Origin: Ectocarpus siliculosus
Lineage: Eukaryota > Sar > Phaeophyceae > Ectocarpales > Ectocarpaceae
Reading direction: 5' to 3'
Length of the DNA stretch: 48,068 nucleotides
Assembly (NCBI GenBank): GCA_000310025.1
Contig: FN649729.1
Span: 2,441,887 to 2,489,954 of the forward strand
Part shown: piece after piece, positions 1 through 11,159 of the stretch
Layout of the letters: each line of letters opens with the position of its first letter
Position numbering within the stretch: the stretch's first letter is position 1
Notes under the pieces: generated by a model
What the model saw: the letters and a program-made list of their open reading frames with translations, nothing else
Told to the model about the DNA's origin: nothing
Database searches by the model: none
Made by a program: the position numbers and the translations under genes

Positions 1-201
1 AACTTTTGCAGCAGAGGGGCCCCCCGGATCCCCCCCCCCCCCCCCCCCCCCCCGTCTGCCTCGCGAAATGATTTCGGAGTTCGACTCGAGCGGCGAGAGT
101 GGGAATCGCAGTGTGGTCCGCACGGCCCCCTGCCTTTTTTCTGCCCCAGACCTCGAACCTCTTTTTTCCCGTTTTTGTTTGTCCGATGCTAATCGGACCA
201 G
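1..201. other. Left edge: upstream intron or 5' part of the KH-SAM-RING gene
   Basis: The first 201 bases contain a 23-base C run (about 31-53). They end in a T/C-rich stretch and an AG at 200-201 that fits a splice acceptor. The frame used by the first assigned exon stays open back to about position 99, so the true exon start could lie further left. No start codon could be fixed, and the gene probably continues beyond the window. Confidence 0.4.
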
Positions 202-3200
202 GGCTTGGTGCTGGCGGCGCGAGAGCAGGCAAAGAGGAGGAGAATCAGGCTGGACCGAGGGGAAAGGGTATTGCGGCCGGTGCTGCCGCCGCCGCCGTAC
301 CCACCGTCAGCCTGGAGGAGCAAATGGCTGAGCTTCAGGAGGCCGAGAAACGGCAGCAGGCAGCCAAGACTGGACGGGCCTCAAGGTGCGGGAAAGAATA
401 CCGTCGACTAAGGCCGTGGTGGAGTTTTTTTTTTTTTTTTGTTTGACCCACCACCAGTTTTGAAGCGCGATCTCTCCCAAAGAGGCTGGTGTCGTCGACC
501 GAACTCTGAACACAGGTTTTGCGGAAGGTTGTCGGCAAGATCCTTCCCCGTTGTGCTGTGGTTGTTCCGAGGAGGGTGAATGTGGAGCACCTTGTGAAGG
601 ACCCACCGCTGCTTGTTGCGTTGTTGGTTTCCCTCTGGGAAGCGTGTGGGGGAGGCTTGCTCGTTTTGTTGACGACGCGCTGATGCTCTCACTCGTGGAA
701 GGACAAGGGCTGCAGCCGCTGCACTCGCTTCCCCGCCTGACAGGGGTAAAAAAACACATGGCGTGTACGTAGGAAGCGAGTGTTCTGAGAAGGTGGGAGT
801 AGGCATTCACTGAGAGTACTCTTGTCGTAAGGGGTCAGAGCGTAAATAGTGTGAAAGCACTAAATACATCCCCGCCCAAGGCGGCAGCAGGCTATTTTTG
901 TTCGGGAGTGTAAAATGTGTCACCAAAGTATGCCCACAACCCCCCCCCCCCCCCCATATCCCATCCCACCCCATTCCATCCCAGGCGGGCGGAGGGGGCG
1001 GAGGCGGAGCGGGAGGACAGGGAGATGCAGGATGCCGTCGCCAGGGAGGAAGCCGCGGCTCGCAGGAAGGAGGCCGCCGCCGCCGCTGCTCGGAGCAAGG
1101 CAGAGGCCGCCGCTGGAGAGGCCGCTCGCATCGCCGAGGCTAAGGCCGCCACAGAAGCCAGGTGCGGCGCGGGCGTTGGGTGCGGACAGGGTGACTTGCG
1201 TGTGTTTCTTCTTTTTGGGTCGAAGCGAGAGTTTGTTGTAGTTTTTTTGCGGACGGGGGCGACTGCGCTTCTTTTTTTGTTGAGCGTGTTTTGTTCTGAG
1301 CCTCGTCGGTAGAAAGTTTTTTTTTTTTGTACTCCCGAATGTTGTTGTGGCGTTTGTTACCGGTCGATCGGCACCTGGAATGTTGCCATGTCGTGGCAAC
1401 GCTGTGGCGCGCGCTGCGCACGTTGGCTAGGCGATGGTCATGGTCAGTCACGGAGCGACTGTTCTCCCACTAGGACGCGTCACTTGCTTTACTTGAACCA
1501 CCCAATATATCATTCAAATCAGTTTTTTACAATGTGTTCGTCTCGGAATCGACATACTTGTATCTCCAATAAATGTTTCCGTTCTCTCTTTTGCGGATAC
1601 GTGACGGGCTGATGAGGAATGGATGGGCCCACGAAGTCGGGGCAGTTGTTATAGCGGTGCACCAGCAAGAAATTAGTGACAGGTGAAGATCTCAGGTCAA
1701 CAAGCTCACACCCGACCAAAGTTGTGTAACAACCCCAACTCGAAACGGCAAGATCCGAACTCGGCCTTGCGGAAAATCCGGAAACACGGTGAGACACCAC
1801 CACCTACCTGACGAAGCTGTTGCCGATACTTACCTTGTTGTGTGAGAGCAGAGCAATGGCTGCGGCCGCCGAGCTCGCAGCAAGCGAGGCCGCGAAGAGG
1901 AGAGCTAAGGAGGAGGAGGAGGAGAAGGAGGAGGAGGAGAGAAAGGCCAAGAAAGACGCGGCAGCGACAGCGGCGCCCCCCGGCGCGAAGAGACAGGAGC
2001 GCATTGTTGCCCCCGTGCCGGAGAGAGGGACGTCGGGAGCACGGGTGGCGACAGGGTTGTCGGAGGCAACGGCAGGCCCGCCGGCCATGAAGGGTGGCGG
2101 CTCGGGAGGAGGCGGCGGGGGGGCATCGCTCGTGGTGGACATGTCGCTGGAGGTCCGGCTCAAGAAGGCCATCGAACGCGGAGTGAGTAGGTTGGTTGTG
2201 TTGCAAGAGGGGTGCGTAGGTGTTTTTTTTTTTTGTGAAATTCTCATTAGGGCACAGTACTGGACAGGGGGAGGTCGAGGTGTTTTGGACAGAGGCTGCA
2301 GAAGAGCACCGGGACCAAGGCCTGCGGGAGCGGAGTGGGCGCATGCAGCACCGACCAAGGAGCTAGAGCGACTCCTCCAAGCATTTTCCCGCCCGTCTGT
2401 TGGCGAAAAACTTGCTTGCGCGCCGCATGATTTGTCGGCGTTGTTGTTTGTTGCGGCGTCGTTCCTTGTCCGTGTCACCAGAACCGTCGGAAGCAGAATG
2501 AGATTCTGCTGCAGCAGCGTGCAATGACGTCATGTGTGGACCCGACTGATGCTGCCAGAAAGTGTAAACCAAATAACTGTGGGACAACTAACGTCCAGGG
2601 AGAATGGGACAATAGACGACACACATGCATCACCGGTTGATGTTGTTGTTGTTGTTGCTGGTGGTTTACGTGGAAAATGATGAGGTGCCTTTGCTTGCGT
2701 TCGACCGGCAACCGTCGTTGCCGTAGACGTTGCATAGGTGTGCTTCGAATTCTTTATGCTTTCGAAGAAGTCACACAACCAACCCTTGATCCGTCGTCAT
2801 TTTCGTTTTGGAAGTGCCAGGCATAACGTGATCTTACCCACGAGATCCCTTCTCTGCATACGGTGACGAGAGCAACGCCTCGGGACGCCTCGCCCTCTCC
2901 CCAACCCTCCCCGACATGCACGACCCAACCCCGAAAATCGTGGTACGCACAACTAACCATTCCTGCAGCAGTCAACGCCACCAAGCGGTAGTAACGTCTG
3001 ACGAGAAAACACCAACGGACGCTGGCGATGACAAATGTTGATCCACAGAACGCGCTAGCGGTCCAGGCAATCCACGACGAGGCGGACCAGACGCCCGGGG
3101 CCGACATGAAGAAGATCAAGAAGAAGTGCAAGAAGTGGCTCAACAAGAAGGAAGGGGAGGTGGGTCGTTCTGTCGAGCGTACATATCTCGCCCCTCCAGA

Positions 3201-6200
3201 TGCGGGAGGGATCGGGATTCGGGAATGGACCAATCATATTTCTGAACTGAATTCCCAAGAGAGTCTCTTGTTTTGCCACCAGCCGTGTATCGTGGGTTTA
3301 AAGACGAAACGCGTGACATGAGCCTCTTATTTTAGCCTTTTCTTCTTCTGGTCTCCAGCACGTGCCGAATTTTCGGGGCGTGTGTCTTTTGGTGACGAGT
3401 GAGGTTAGGTGCGGCCGACGTCACGTTAAGGTGGGACAATCTGGGGGGTATTGTGCTGGCTGCTATTTATAAATACGGTGGTTTCAGGACAAGAGGAACA
3501 TGCAGAGAGGAGGGCCAAATGCCAGGAAAGATTGCGTGTCCGTGTTGTCTTGGGGGCACGGGCAGACAAGACGCCAATCTTCTCTTTCGTATTTTTTTTT
3601 TTTGTTATTTGTTGCTCTGTGAGCATACTTTCCCCGCGCTGAACGCGTTTTTGCTGCATGCTCCGACTCTCTTGCACTCTCGCGCGTCGTGTTCTTTCTC
3701 GGTGCCGTTCTCGTCCCCAGATGAGGGAGGAACAGCAGCGACTGCTCCAGGCCAACCAGCCCCCCCCTAACCCCGCACTGGGACTTCGGCAAGCCGGACC
3801 CGGCTTCGGTGTTCCTACGCCGCCGATGGCGGCGCAGAGGCCTACTGAGTACGAGATGTTCTGTCCGAACGTGCGTGAGACAAGGGACAGGGTGTACATG
3901 CGCACGCGTACTTTTCGTTCGCGAGCGGGGGCTGACAAATTGCCGCTGTTAATTCCAAGAATTACGAACAAACATGATATGTACTCCAAGAAGGCGGGGA
4001 TGAATAGCGCATCCATCCGCGGGGTTGTATGTCTAAAACATATTGTGTCGTAGATAGAACCGAACTGAAGTAAAAGAATTAACGGCACGTATTTACACAG
4101 CAACTACACCCCCGAGGCTCGTAAAATTCTCGCACAAAAAGGGACCTCGTACAAAGGGGACACATGAGGGCGGGGTGATTTGTGCTCGACTCGCGCGGGC
4201 AATGTTTCGCGTGTGCAGACGGCATGTCAAGTTTACCAAGAAAGCCGTATCACAGTTTTTTTTTTTTGTTTCAGTATCGATCGCAGCGTCAATATAGTTT
4301 AGCCTCTCACGCCGACAGACCTTTCGTGCTTTTTCCGATCCGTTTCACCTTATTTTTTTTGTTTCATTGGGGGGAAAAACAAGGTCATCGCGGGGCAAGT
4401 AATCGGAAGGGGCGGCCAGACGGTCAACAGGCTGATGAAGGAGAGCAGGGCCAGGATCGTTCTCAAGACCTACGCCGACAAGACCGGACACGACGTCGTC
4501 ATCACGGGCTCGCCCCAGGCCGTCCTGGCAAGACTTCCATTTTCGTTTCTTTTTTCTTCTGAGGGATGTGTCTGGGCTTAGAATCTTCTTTGCTGTGTCG
4601 GAGCTGACAACAACAAGGACCAGTGATGATTTTTTTTTTGTTCCGTTTATTCGGAGTGGATATGGTCAACAGCAAGTGAGCGAGGGGTTGGGCAGGGGGC
4701 CGATTCATTGGTGTTTAGAGACCGTGCTCTGGCGAGAACAGTCGCGACCGCGCCGCCACTCCCGCCCGCTCGCGCGGTAGTCTCTGTGGCCAAGTCTCGC
4801 TTACCGTTTCGGCGTGCAGCTGTAGGGACCGGGAAGGGCTTTTGTTGGAGCAGACTACGGACGTATGTGCTTCAGTCGGCGGCGACGGCAGCAGGGGTGC
4901 AGCGTTTCGAAGAAGTCGAAACGCCATGCCTTGCTGTGCGCGCTTCACTTGTTTCGCCTCGCAGGTAGCTCGGGTGTACTACCTTGTAGTAGCTCTATGT
5001 AAATAGGGCCCTGAACACACGCATGTTACGTCCTCCATACCCGCAACCAACCCTCCCCCCCCCCGCGCATGCAGCACACACGATAGAAAAACGCCTCCCT
5101 GTGTTGTTGTGCAGACCGGCAGGCGGCTGGTGGAGGATTTCTACCGCTCCAAGGGCATCGAACCCACCCTTCTTCAGCCCCCTTCCTCCGCCATCGCCGC
5201 CGCCGCCGCCGCCGCCGCCGCTGCAGGCAGGCCCGGAGGCGTTGCCCCCCGCGCCCGCCTCCCGGACCCCATGATGCCCACCGAAGCCATGATCGGACAC
5301 CTGGGGCGGGGGAGAACAATGGCGGGAGCCGGACCGGCGGCGGCGGTGGGGATGCGGGCGCCGAGCGGGGCGATCCCGCAAGGCGCACGGCCGGTGGCGC
5401 AGCCGGTGGCGCAGCCGGTGATGTTCGGGGGGGGTCACGGTGGCGGCGGCGGTGGTGGCGTCGACGTGAGCGGCGTCGAGCTCCCGCAGCTGCTGAGGGC
5501 GGCGCGGTGCGAGCACCACCTGGAGAGGTTCAAGCGAGACCAGCTGGACGGGGAGGTGCTGCTGGAGATGGAGAGGCGGGAGTTCGACAGGATGGGGGTC
5601 ACCGAGGTTTGTGTGTGTGCTTTTTGTTTTGGGGCAGGCACACTAGGCGCGTCGGTGATTCGGGCTTTTGTGGTCGGTGTGGGAGTCCTCGTTGTTGGTG
5701 CTATCGTTGGTTGGATTGTGAGGCCAGTTTTCGTGCTTTTGTGGTTTTCATGACCGTATGGATGTGCTTGTGCGGAAACTCGTTTTTTTCGGCAAAGCTT
5801 TCGCGGCTCCTCGCGGGTATCTCGCCCAGCGAATTGCATGGCATCAGCTATAGAGCAACACCCAGACAACAGCCCTCCCTGTATCCACAAAGCTTATCGC
5901 CCTCCCTGCAACGGTTTCCTTCCTGCAACCCCCCCCCCCCCCCCACGGCTTTGCTGTACAACTGGGTGTGGAAAAACGAGTATGCGCCAAGTAGATGGAG
6001 GGAAGGAGTGGTTGTGAACTTGTTTAAGAAAGGAGACAAGACTGACCCAGGAAACTACAGGGGTATCACACTGTTGAACACAGTAGGAAAAGTGTTTTGT
6101 AAGCTGCTGAACGATAGGATAGTGGGAGTATTGGAGAAGAAACGTAGCATTAGTGAGGGCCAGGCAGGTTTCCGACAGAAGAGGGGGTGCGTAGACCACG

Positions 6201-9122
6201 CATTCACGGTAGGGAGAATCATCCAAGGTAGAAAGAGGGCGGGCAAGCGGACGTACTGCTTCTTCCTGGACGTGAAAAAGGCATACGATACCGTATGGAG
6301 AAATGGGCTGTGGAAACAATTGTCCATGTACGGGATCAAGGGGAAAATGTGGAGGGTGCTGAAGAAGATGACAGAGTGTACGAAAAGCGCGGTCATGCTA
6401 GACGGAGAACTGTCTAAATTCTTCGACATCGAGCAGGGGGTCCCACAAGGTTGCACGCTGTCCCCAACATTGTTCCAGGTGTTCATCAACGATCTGTTGG
6501 AAGTCGTAGAGGCAGTCCGGAAGGGAGTAAAAGTAGGGGACACGGAAACTTCGGTGTCAGGAATGCTGTTTGCGGATGACTTTGTTGGTATGTCGGACAC
6601 CCCTGAGGGACTGCAACTGCAAATTGACGCGGCGAAGAAGTTTACTGATAAGTGGAGATTGTCTGCCAACGTTACGAAGAGTGCCGTCATGGTACGCAAC
6701 GAGGGCAGGGAGGAACCAGTAGAACATAGATGGAAGTGGGGGATCGAGGAGATTGCAGTAGTGGACCAGTACACATACCTCGGAGTAGAGATCGCAAAAG
6801 ATTGCTCGTGGAATGCACACATGTCCAAGGTAGCGGAAAAGGGCAAAGCACGAGCAGGGAAGCTGCACCCAATACTCGCAAACCGGCACCTTGATACACG
6901 CATCAAATTGACGGTTTTGAAGAGCGTAATCGTACCGCCGCTAGAGTACGCCGGAGAAGTATGGGAAGGAAATAAGAAGGTAGTGAAAGAACTCGAGGCG
7001 GCGCAGATGAAAGCAGCGAAAATCATCCTAGGATGCTCCAAGCGCACAAGTAATGCAGCAGTCAGGGCAGAATTGGGGATCCAATCCCTACGGTCGGGAA
7101 GAGACGTAAGGAAGCTGACATGGCAGTACCGCATGTGCGGGATGGGAGAGGAGAGGTTGCCGAGAATAGTATGGGAGGCGAAGTGGGCAAACAAAAAGAG
7201 GGGTAGACAACCCACGGAATGGGTCAAGGTTGTAGAGAACGTATGGAAGGGATTGGACATCGACGAAGATGAAACGCTGGAAACGGAGGGTCTACAGGGG
7301 TTCAAGAAGAAGATATCTGTTGCTTGTGCCGACAGAGAAGAACAGAATCTAAGGAAAGAATCCAAGGATAAGGAGGGTCTAGAAGTGTACGGAATGTTGA
7401 AAGAAGGAATAGGGTTCAAGGATTACCTACATGGACCAATGGATGCAGGGACAAAGCTTAAGGTCAAATTCAGGACCGGGGACATAGGCCTTCGCGAACG
7501 TCGACGAAGACATAGGACGGTAGACGACGAAGACGACAAGTTCAAATACGATTGCGGCTTCGAATGCGAAGACAGTGTTCATGTAGTCGCGGAATGTCCG
7601 TGGTACGAAAAGGAGAGGGAAGTGTACATGACTGAGCTGGGAAGAATACAAGGGACGTACAGGGAGATGTTTGAGGCATGGAATAGAGAGGAGAGGACGG
7701 TAGCGGTACTGGGGAGTAGGAAGTGGTTTGAAAAGGCGGGAAGTGACATCGGTAGGATAGACAGACTAGGGAAGACATTTTTGAGCCACCTTTGGCAAAG
7801 TAGGAAGGGACGATTGGCCATCGGTGATCGGTCCTGTGGGAACAATGCTCCGTCCTCTCGAGGACGCGTGGTCAATGGTCTAACCGCTAAGGCATGCAAA
7901 GCATAAGAGTACGCCCCCCCCCCCCCACGGCTTTGTTTCTCCGTCACGCCATAACACCTCGAACCCGAGGACAGGCGGAGCAGGGTCGCATCATGAGCGC
8001 CTTGAAGCATGCCGGGGACGGTGGCGGCGGCGGTGGCGGTGGCGGCGGCGGCGGTGGTCCGGGCGCGGCAGGCAGACGCGAGAACTCGGCACAGAGGGTC
8101 GCGGCGGTCGTCAGGGGTGCTAGCGGCGTCATGGCGACGCCGGTGGAGGTGGAGGATGACGATGATGATGATGACTCGGACGGGTTGGACCCGGATCACC
8201 CGGACACGTGCAAGATTTGCATGGACGCCCTTGTGGGGGTGAGTGCTGCCGTACGTTGTGTGCCGTCGAGGCTCGCATCGCGGCAGACGGTCTTGTCGTC
8301 GTTGCTGTTGCTCTTTAGCTGCCTCAGGCCTCTTACCTCTCGTCGGAGGTTGCGTTGTTGCGTGTCGGCAGTCACTGCCGATAACAGCGCTTGCCCGGTG
8401 AGGCGGCCACCACGAGAGAAGTCATCCAAGCCTCGTTAATTAGAGGAACATGGTCACGTCCGGGTAGCAGTGCTCGACCTTGGGTCTCCTTCGCTTTCTC
8501 CTGCCACTATTAAGGGCAACTGGTACGGGTAGGCATTGGTGGTGGTGGTTGCGGCGTTGCATCTGGATCTTGGTGCGCCTTCGCCTCGGCTGTCTTGTTG
8601 TCGCGCGCGCGTTACGCGTGAACGTTTCTGATTCATGCCGGAGTAGTGATGTAGCGCCCACGAGATACTTCAGCAATGCTTCAGCTTCGCCGCCGTGCCA
8701 GCAGATGTCTCCCATGGCAAGAATTACCATCCCCACGGCCGCTCTGTGGTCTGCTATTCCTCCCCGAAATACCCCTTAAAACAGTCCTCTGATTCCATTG
8801 TATATCCGACTGTGACGAATACCCAATAGAGAGCCAACTTTTTTGGCATGTTCACCTCGGGCCTGTGTGGCACTGAAGACCCCCTCCCCCTCCCCCCCCC
8901 CCATACCCTCCTCATTGCACGGTGCCGCCACGCTGTTTTTTGGGTGTTTGCGTGGAACCTGGTGAAATCCAATTCCCAACGACGCGAGAGCAGATCCTGT
9001 TCCTGCCTTGCGCCCACCAGTGCACGTGCGTGCGGTGCGGCTCGGGCTTCGTAGGCAAGCCCTGCATCATTTGCCGGCAGAAGGTCACGCGCGCGCAGCC
9101 GGTCATAAGGCTTCGGAGATGA
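202..9122 (+). CDS. KH-SAM-RING protein, putative RNA-binding E3 ubiquitin ligase (5' partial)
   Basis: Nine exons join in phase: 202-385, 985-1161, 1852-2182, 3049-3159, 3721-3870, 4384-4527, 5115-5606, 7975-8238 and 8991-9122 (stop TGA), about 660 residues visible. Exons 1-3 encode a charged coiled coil rich in Glu, Ala and Lys. Exons 5-7 encode one KH domain (about residues 310-380) with the RNA-binding loop GRGG. A Gly/Pro/Ala linker leads to a SAM domain (about 481-545), split by intron 7. An Asp/Gly linker then leads to a C-terminal C3HC4 RING: CKIC, then CAH, then CVRC and CIIC, resembling IAP-type RINGs. KH binds single-stranded RNA, SAM self-associates and RING recruits E2 enzymes, so an RNA-linked ubiquitin ligase is inferred. 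The intron after 4527 uses a GC donor. The intron 7 acceptor could instead be 7983, giving three fewer residues. Introns show poly-T and poly-C tracts but no other gene, apart from the LINE in intron 7. The first exon is the least certain. Confidence 0.8.
5929..5953 (+). repeat. Left target-site duplication of the LINE
   Basis: A run of 16 C followed by ACGGCTTTG. The same C run and 9-mer recur at 7914-7935, right after the element, as expected for a target-site duplication made by target-primed reverse transcription. Confidence 0.8.
5954..7906 (+). CDS. LINE reverse transcriptase, N-terminally truncated, otherwise open
   Basis: About 650 codons are open up to TAA at 7906, read from the first base of the element; no start codon is claimed. 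Early fingers motifs are present, with KKGDKTDPGNYRGITLLN. Domain A reads FFLDVKKAYD, with the first catalytic Asp. Domain B is VPQGCTLSPTLF. Domain C is FADD, the catalytic pair, with Phe where many elements have Tyr. The thumb region contains YLGVEI, and near the C-terminus a Cys-x3-Cys-x4-His-x4-Cys knuckle is visible (about 7552-7600). The chemistry is RNA-templated DNA synthesis primed at a nicked target. No endonuclease domain precedes the RT, so the copy is probably immobile by itself even though the RT core looks intact. I could not assign the clade; Jockey/CR1/RTE-like are candidates. Confidence 0.85.
   Translation: MYNWVWKNEYAPSRWREGVVVNLFKKGDKTDPGNYRGITLLNTVGKVFCKLLNDRIVGVLEKKRSISEGQAGFRQKRGCVDHAFTVGRIIQGRKRAGKRTYCFFLDVKKAYDTVWRNGLWKQLSMYGIKGKMWRVLKKMTECTKSAVMLDGELSKFFDIEQGVPQGCTLSPTLFQVFINDLLEVVEAVRKGVKVGDTETSVSGMLFADDFVGMSDTPEGLQLQIDAAKKFTDKWRLSANVTKSAVMVRNEGREEPVEHRWKWGIEEIAVVDQYTYLGVEIAKDCSWNAHMSKVAEKGKARAGKLHPILANRHLDTRIKLTVLKSVIVPPLEYAGEVWEGNKKVVKELEAAQMKAAKIILGCSKRTSNAAVRAELGIQSLRSGRDVRKLTWQYRMCGMGEERLPRIVWEAKWANKKRGRQPTEWVKVVENVWKGLDIDEDETLETEGLQGFKKKISVACADREEQNLRKESKDKEGLEVYGMLKEGIGFKDYLHGPMDAGTKLKVKFRTGDIGLRERRRRHRTVDDEDDKFKYDCGFECEDSVHVVAECPWYEKEREVYMTELGRIQGTYREMFEAWNREERTVAVLGSRKWFEKAGSDIGRIDRLGKTFLSHLWQSRKGRLAIGDRSCGNNAPSSRGRVVNGLTAKACKA
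5954..7913 (+). mobile_element. 5'-truncated LINE (non-LTR retrotransposon) inside an intron
   Basis: About 1.96 kb lie between two copies of C(13 or more)-ACGGCTTTG. The element starts inside a reverse transcriptase frame and lacks any endonuclease region, the usual outcome of incomplete reverse transcription. It has the same orientation as the host KH-SAM-RING gene and lies in that gene's intron 7 (5607-7974), 39 bases before the exon that completes the SAM domain. Because the duplicated target includes the C-rich tract, both copies of the original polypyrimidine tract survive. The 3' end (about 7860-7915) matches a second tail at 9143-9198. There is no poly-A tail. The exact borders are fuzzy by a few C residues. 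Confidence 0.85.
7914..7935 (+). repeat. Right target-site duplication of the LINE
   Basis: Thirteen C followed by ACGGCTTTG, identical to the end of the left copy at 5929-5953. It now supplies the polypyrimidine tract for the acceptor at 7973-7974. Confidence 0.8.
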
Positions 9123-9142
9123 CCGTTCCCACCGCTGTGCTA

Positions 9143-9198
9143 GAGGACGGGTGGTCAATAGTCTAACCGCTAAGGCATGTGAAACATAAGAGTACGCC
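9143..9198 (+). mobile_element. Solo LINE 3' tail next to the RING stop codon
   Basis: This 56-base stretch matches the LINE terminus at 7860-7915 at 51 of 56 positions by eye, ending in the same AGAGTACGCC. Weaker similarity appears to continue leftward across the TGA at 9120-9122. It is either a very short, severely 5'-truncated LINE insertion or a SINE-like unit sharing the LINE tail. It lies in the presumed 3' untranslated region of the KH-SAM-RING gene. Confidence 0.7.
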
Positions 9199-9770
9199 GA
9201 CACGAGGGCCAGCCAACCGGTTCTCAGAGAAGAGCTAGACCTCTCCAGGTGTGCAACTTATCGACTAAAGCGGGCCAGAGCGGACCAACTCTCACTCGAG
9301 GCAACAGGTTTTATGGGCTGTTTGACGAAGTGTGCTTTTAGCGACGTACGAACGTGCATCGTGGCCAGGTTTTCGTGAACTGCGTACGTAGTGTAGTCAG
9401 GCGTAGGTTCTTCCAGCTACCGCTAAACAAAACTAGCGCTCGGCCCCCCCCCCGCTGTGCTCCGAGCGGTTAGCTGAAGCGGTTAGCTCCGCCACCAATC
9501 AGGTGCAAGAATGCGAACACGATTGGCTACTCTGTGCCGGCTTTTTGCTTCTGTTGTCCAATTGTTTCCTTGGGCCTTTCTTTATATATATATTTTTCTT
9601 TCGCCTGTTTGTGTTGCTCGACGTTGTTGCTGGTGAGAGCTTCGGCTCGGAATGTCCCGCGTCCTCGCTGCGCCGGCCGGGCGTGAAGCGTGTGTAAGCC
9701 GGTAGGCAGACATTCAGATGAGCTCGCCGTCATCAGTGACAGAGAGCGCCTGTAGGAAACGATAGAAGTG

Positions 9771-9824
9771 AGCGAGCGAGCGAGCGAGCGAGCGATCGAA
9801 AGAGAGAGAGAGAGAGAGGGAGAG
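9771..9824 (+). repeat. Compound microsatellite (AGCG)n then (AG)n
   Basis: Six tandem AGCG units run from 9771 to 9794, followed shortly by an AG dinucleotide tract to about 9824. Simple-sequence repeat with no coding context. Confidence 0.9.
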
Positions 9825-10719
9825 TTGTTCTCTCTGAGGCATAGCCATGGGCTAGGCTTCAGCCGCCTGCCGTACGCTCGTGGGTCCGAATGCTTCTGGG
9901 GAAGGATTTTCTGGCATGTCATAAATTACCTACGGAGTCCATGGCTTGGAGCGGTTGTTCGTGGGTACACTCGAGGGAAGGACAGCTAGGTATAAAGCAC
10001 CTCTCGCATACACAAAGTAAAGGCCTCGCAGAAAAAGAAGTGATATGCGTAGTCCTGGATCGGAGTTGCCCAGCGCAGAACGTGCAGCCTATGAAGAAAC
10101 TTAGGTTTTCCCCGGCGCTCGTTTCTTACTTGGTCTGTGAGCGACCAACGGCGACTATCTACGTTTTATTTTGTCGTAATAGAGGACCGTTTTTTCGTTG
10201 AGCATATGTTCCTATGGCGGAAGCTGTTAAAATTCTCGTTGTGTGAGAGTGAAGTTGTTGACTCACTCCTCAGGTTCGTGAGTGGCTGTATAAGGCAGGC
10301 AGGACAGCTGGGTTGGAAACTGCAAGAAGTGGTTGATGTATAGAACGTCGCCAAAACAATCAACAGTGAGTGGCCGTTGTCGAAACCGTGGGTACTGTAG
10401 GTGGGGGCTGACTTACACCGGATCAAGCTTCTTCGCGGGAGATGTCACAGTCTATCTGTCGGTGTCTGCCGTCTTCCAAGCTGTTTGCAAAGGCAGGCAA
10501 GTTGTTGTGATGTGAATGCCTTGGGAGGTACCCTGCCCCGTTTTTTTTTAACGTCGTGTTTCGGCTGGCGGTGTGGTATTCGCAGAAGTCAACATCGAAA
10601 AAACAATGAATCGAAGACTACAAGTCGAGGCTGCTGTTGGCGGAGCGAAAAAATAACGAATCAACTCGGGTTTTGATTGCCTGACCGTGAAAACCAAAAC
10701 CCCAACTCCCCCAAAGGGT

Positions 10720-10905
10720 GTTACAAAAATCGAGAACATCTTATAAATTGTGATGATTTGACGTCACCCGGAGTCGTAACCTTGTTCAGAACTGTCTGGC
10801 AAGTTGCACCCTCGGATCGGACAATCCCACCACACACCATAGGTCTCTTACAAAAAACGAACATCTTCTAAATTGTGATGATTTGCATGAGTTGATTGTC
10901 TGGGG
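10720..10905 (+). repeat. Pair of ~60-bp direct repeats about 125 bp apart
   Basis: The first copy lies near 10720-10777 and the second near 10846-10905. Both contain TTACAAAAA, a GAACATCTT-type segment, then the shared TAAATTGTGATGATTTG, and both end close to a GGAGTCGT/GGGGTCGT block. They differ by small insertions. This could be a local tandem duplication or remnants of a repeat family. Confidence 0.6.
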
Positions 10906-11124
10906 TCGTTGGAAATCTCTTTCTCTTCACATACCGATAACTCATCCTCTCCATATCTCACATCACACACACACGCAAACGACCACACCACACCACCACC
11001 ACTTGCTTGCTTCTTCCCGACGTCTTAATTCTTTCTTCTTACTATTTTCATGAACCACCAGCGGAACACCATCAACTCTCCCTCACGACACCGTAGGACC
11101 GCCTTCGCCGTCTATGGTGGGTGA

Positions 11125-11159
11125 AATATCACCATCACCACCACCACCACCACCATCAT
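11125..11159 (+). repeat. CAC/CAT trinucleotide microsatellite
   Basis: A run of CAC and CAT triplets. It would read as poly-His in one frame, but no gene model supports translation. Confidence 0.8.

Noticed and set aside
6055-7419. 454-codon minus-strand ORF
   Set aside because: It is the antisense shadow of the LINE reverse transcriptase, which has all catalytic motifs on the + strand.
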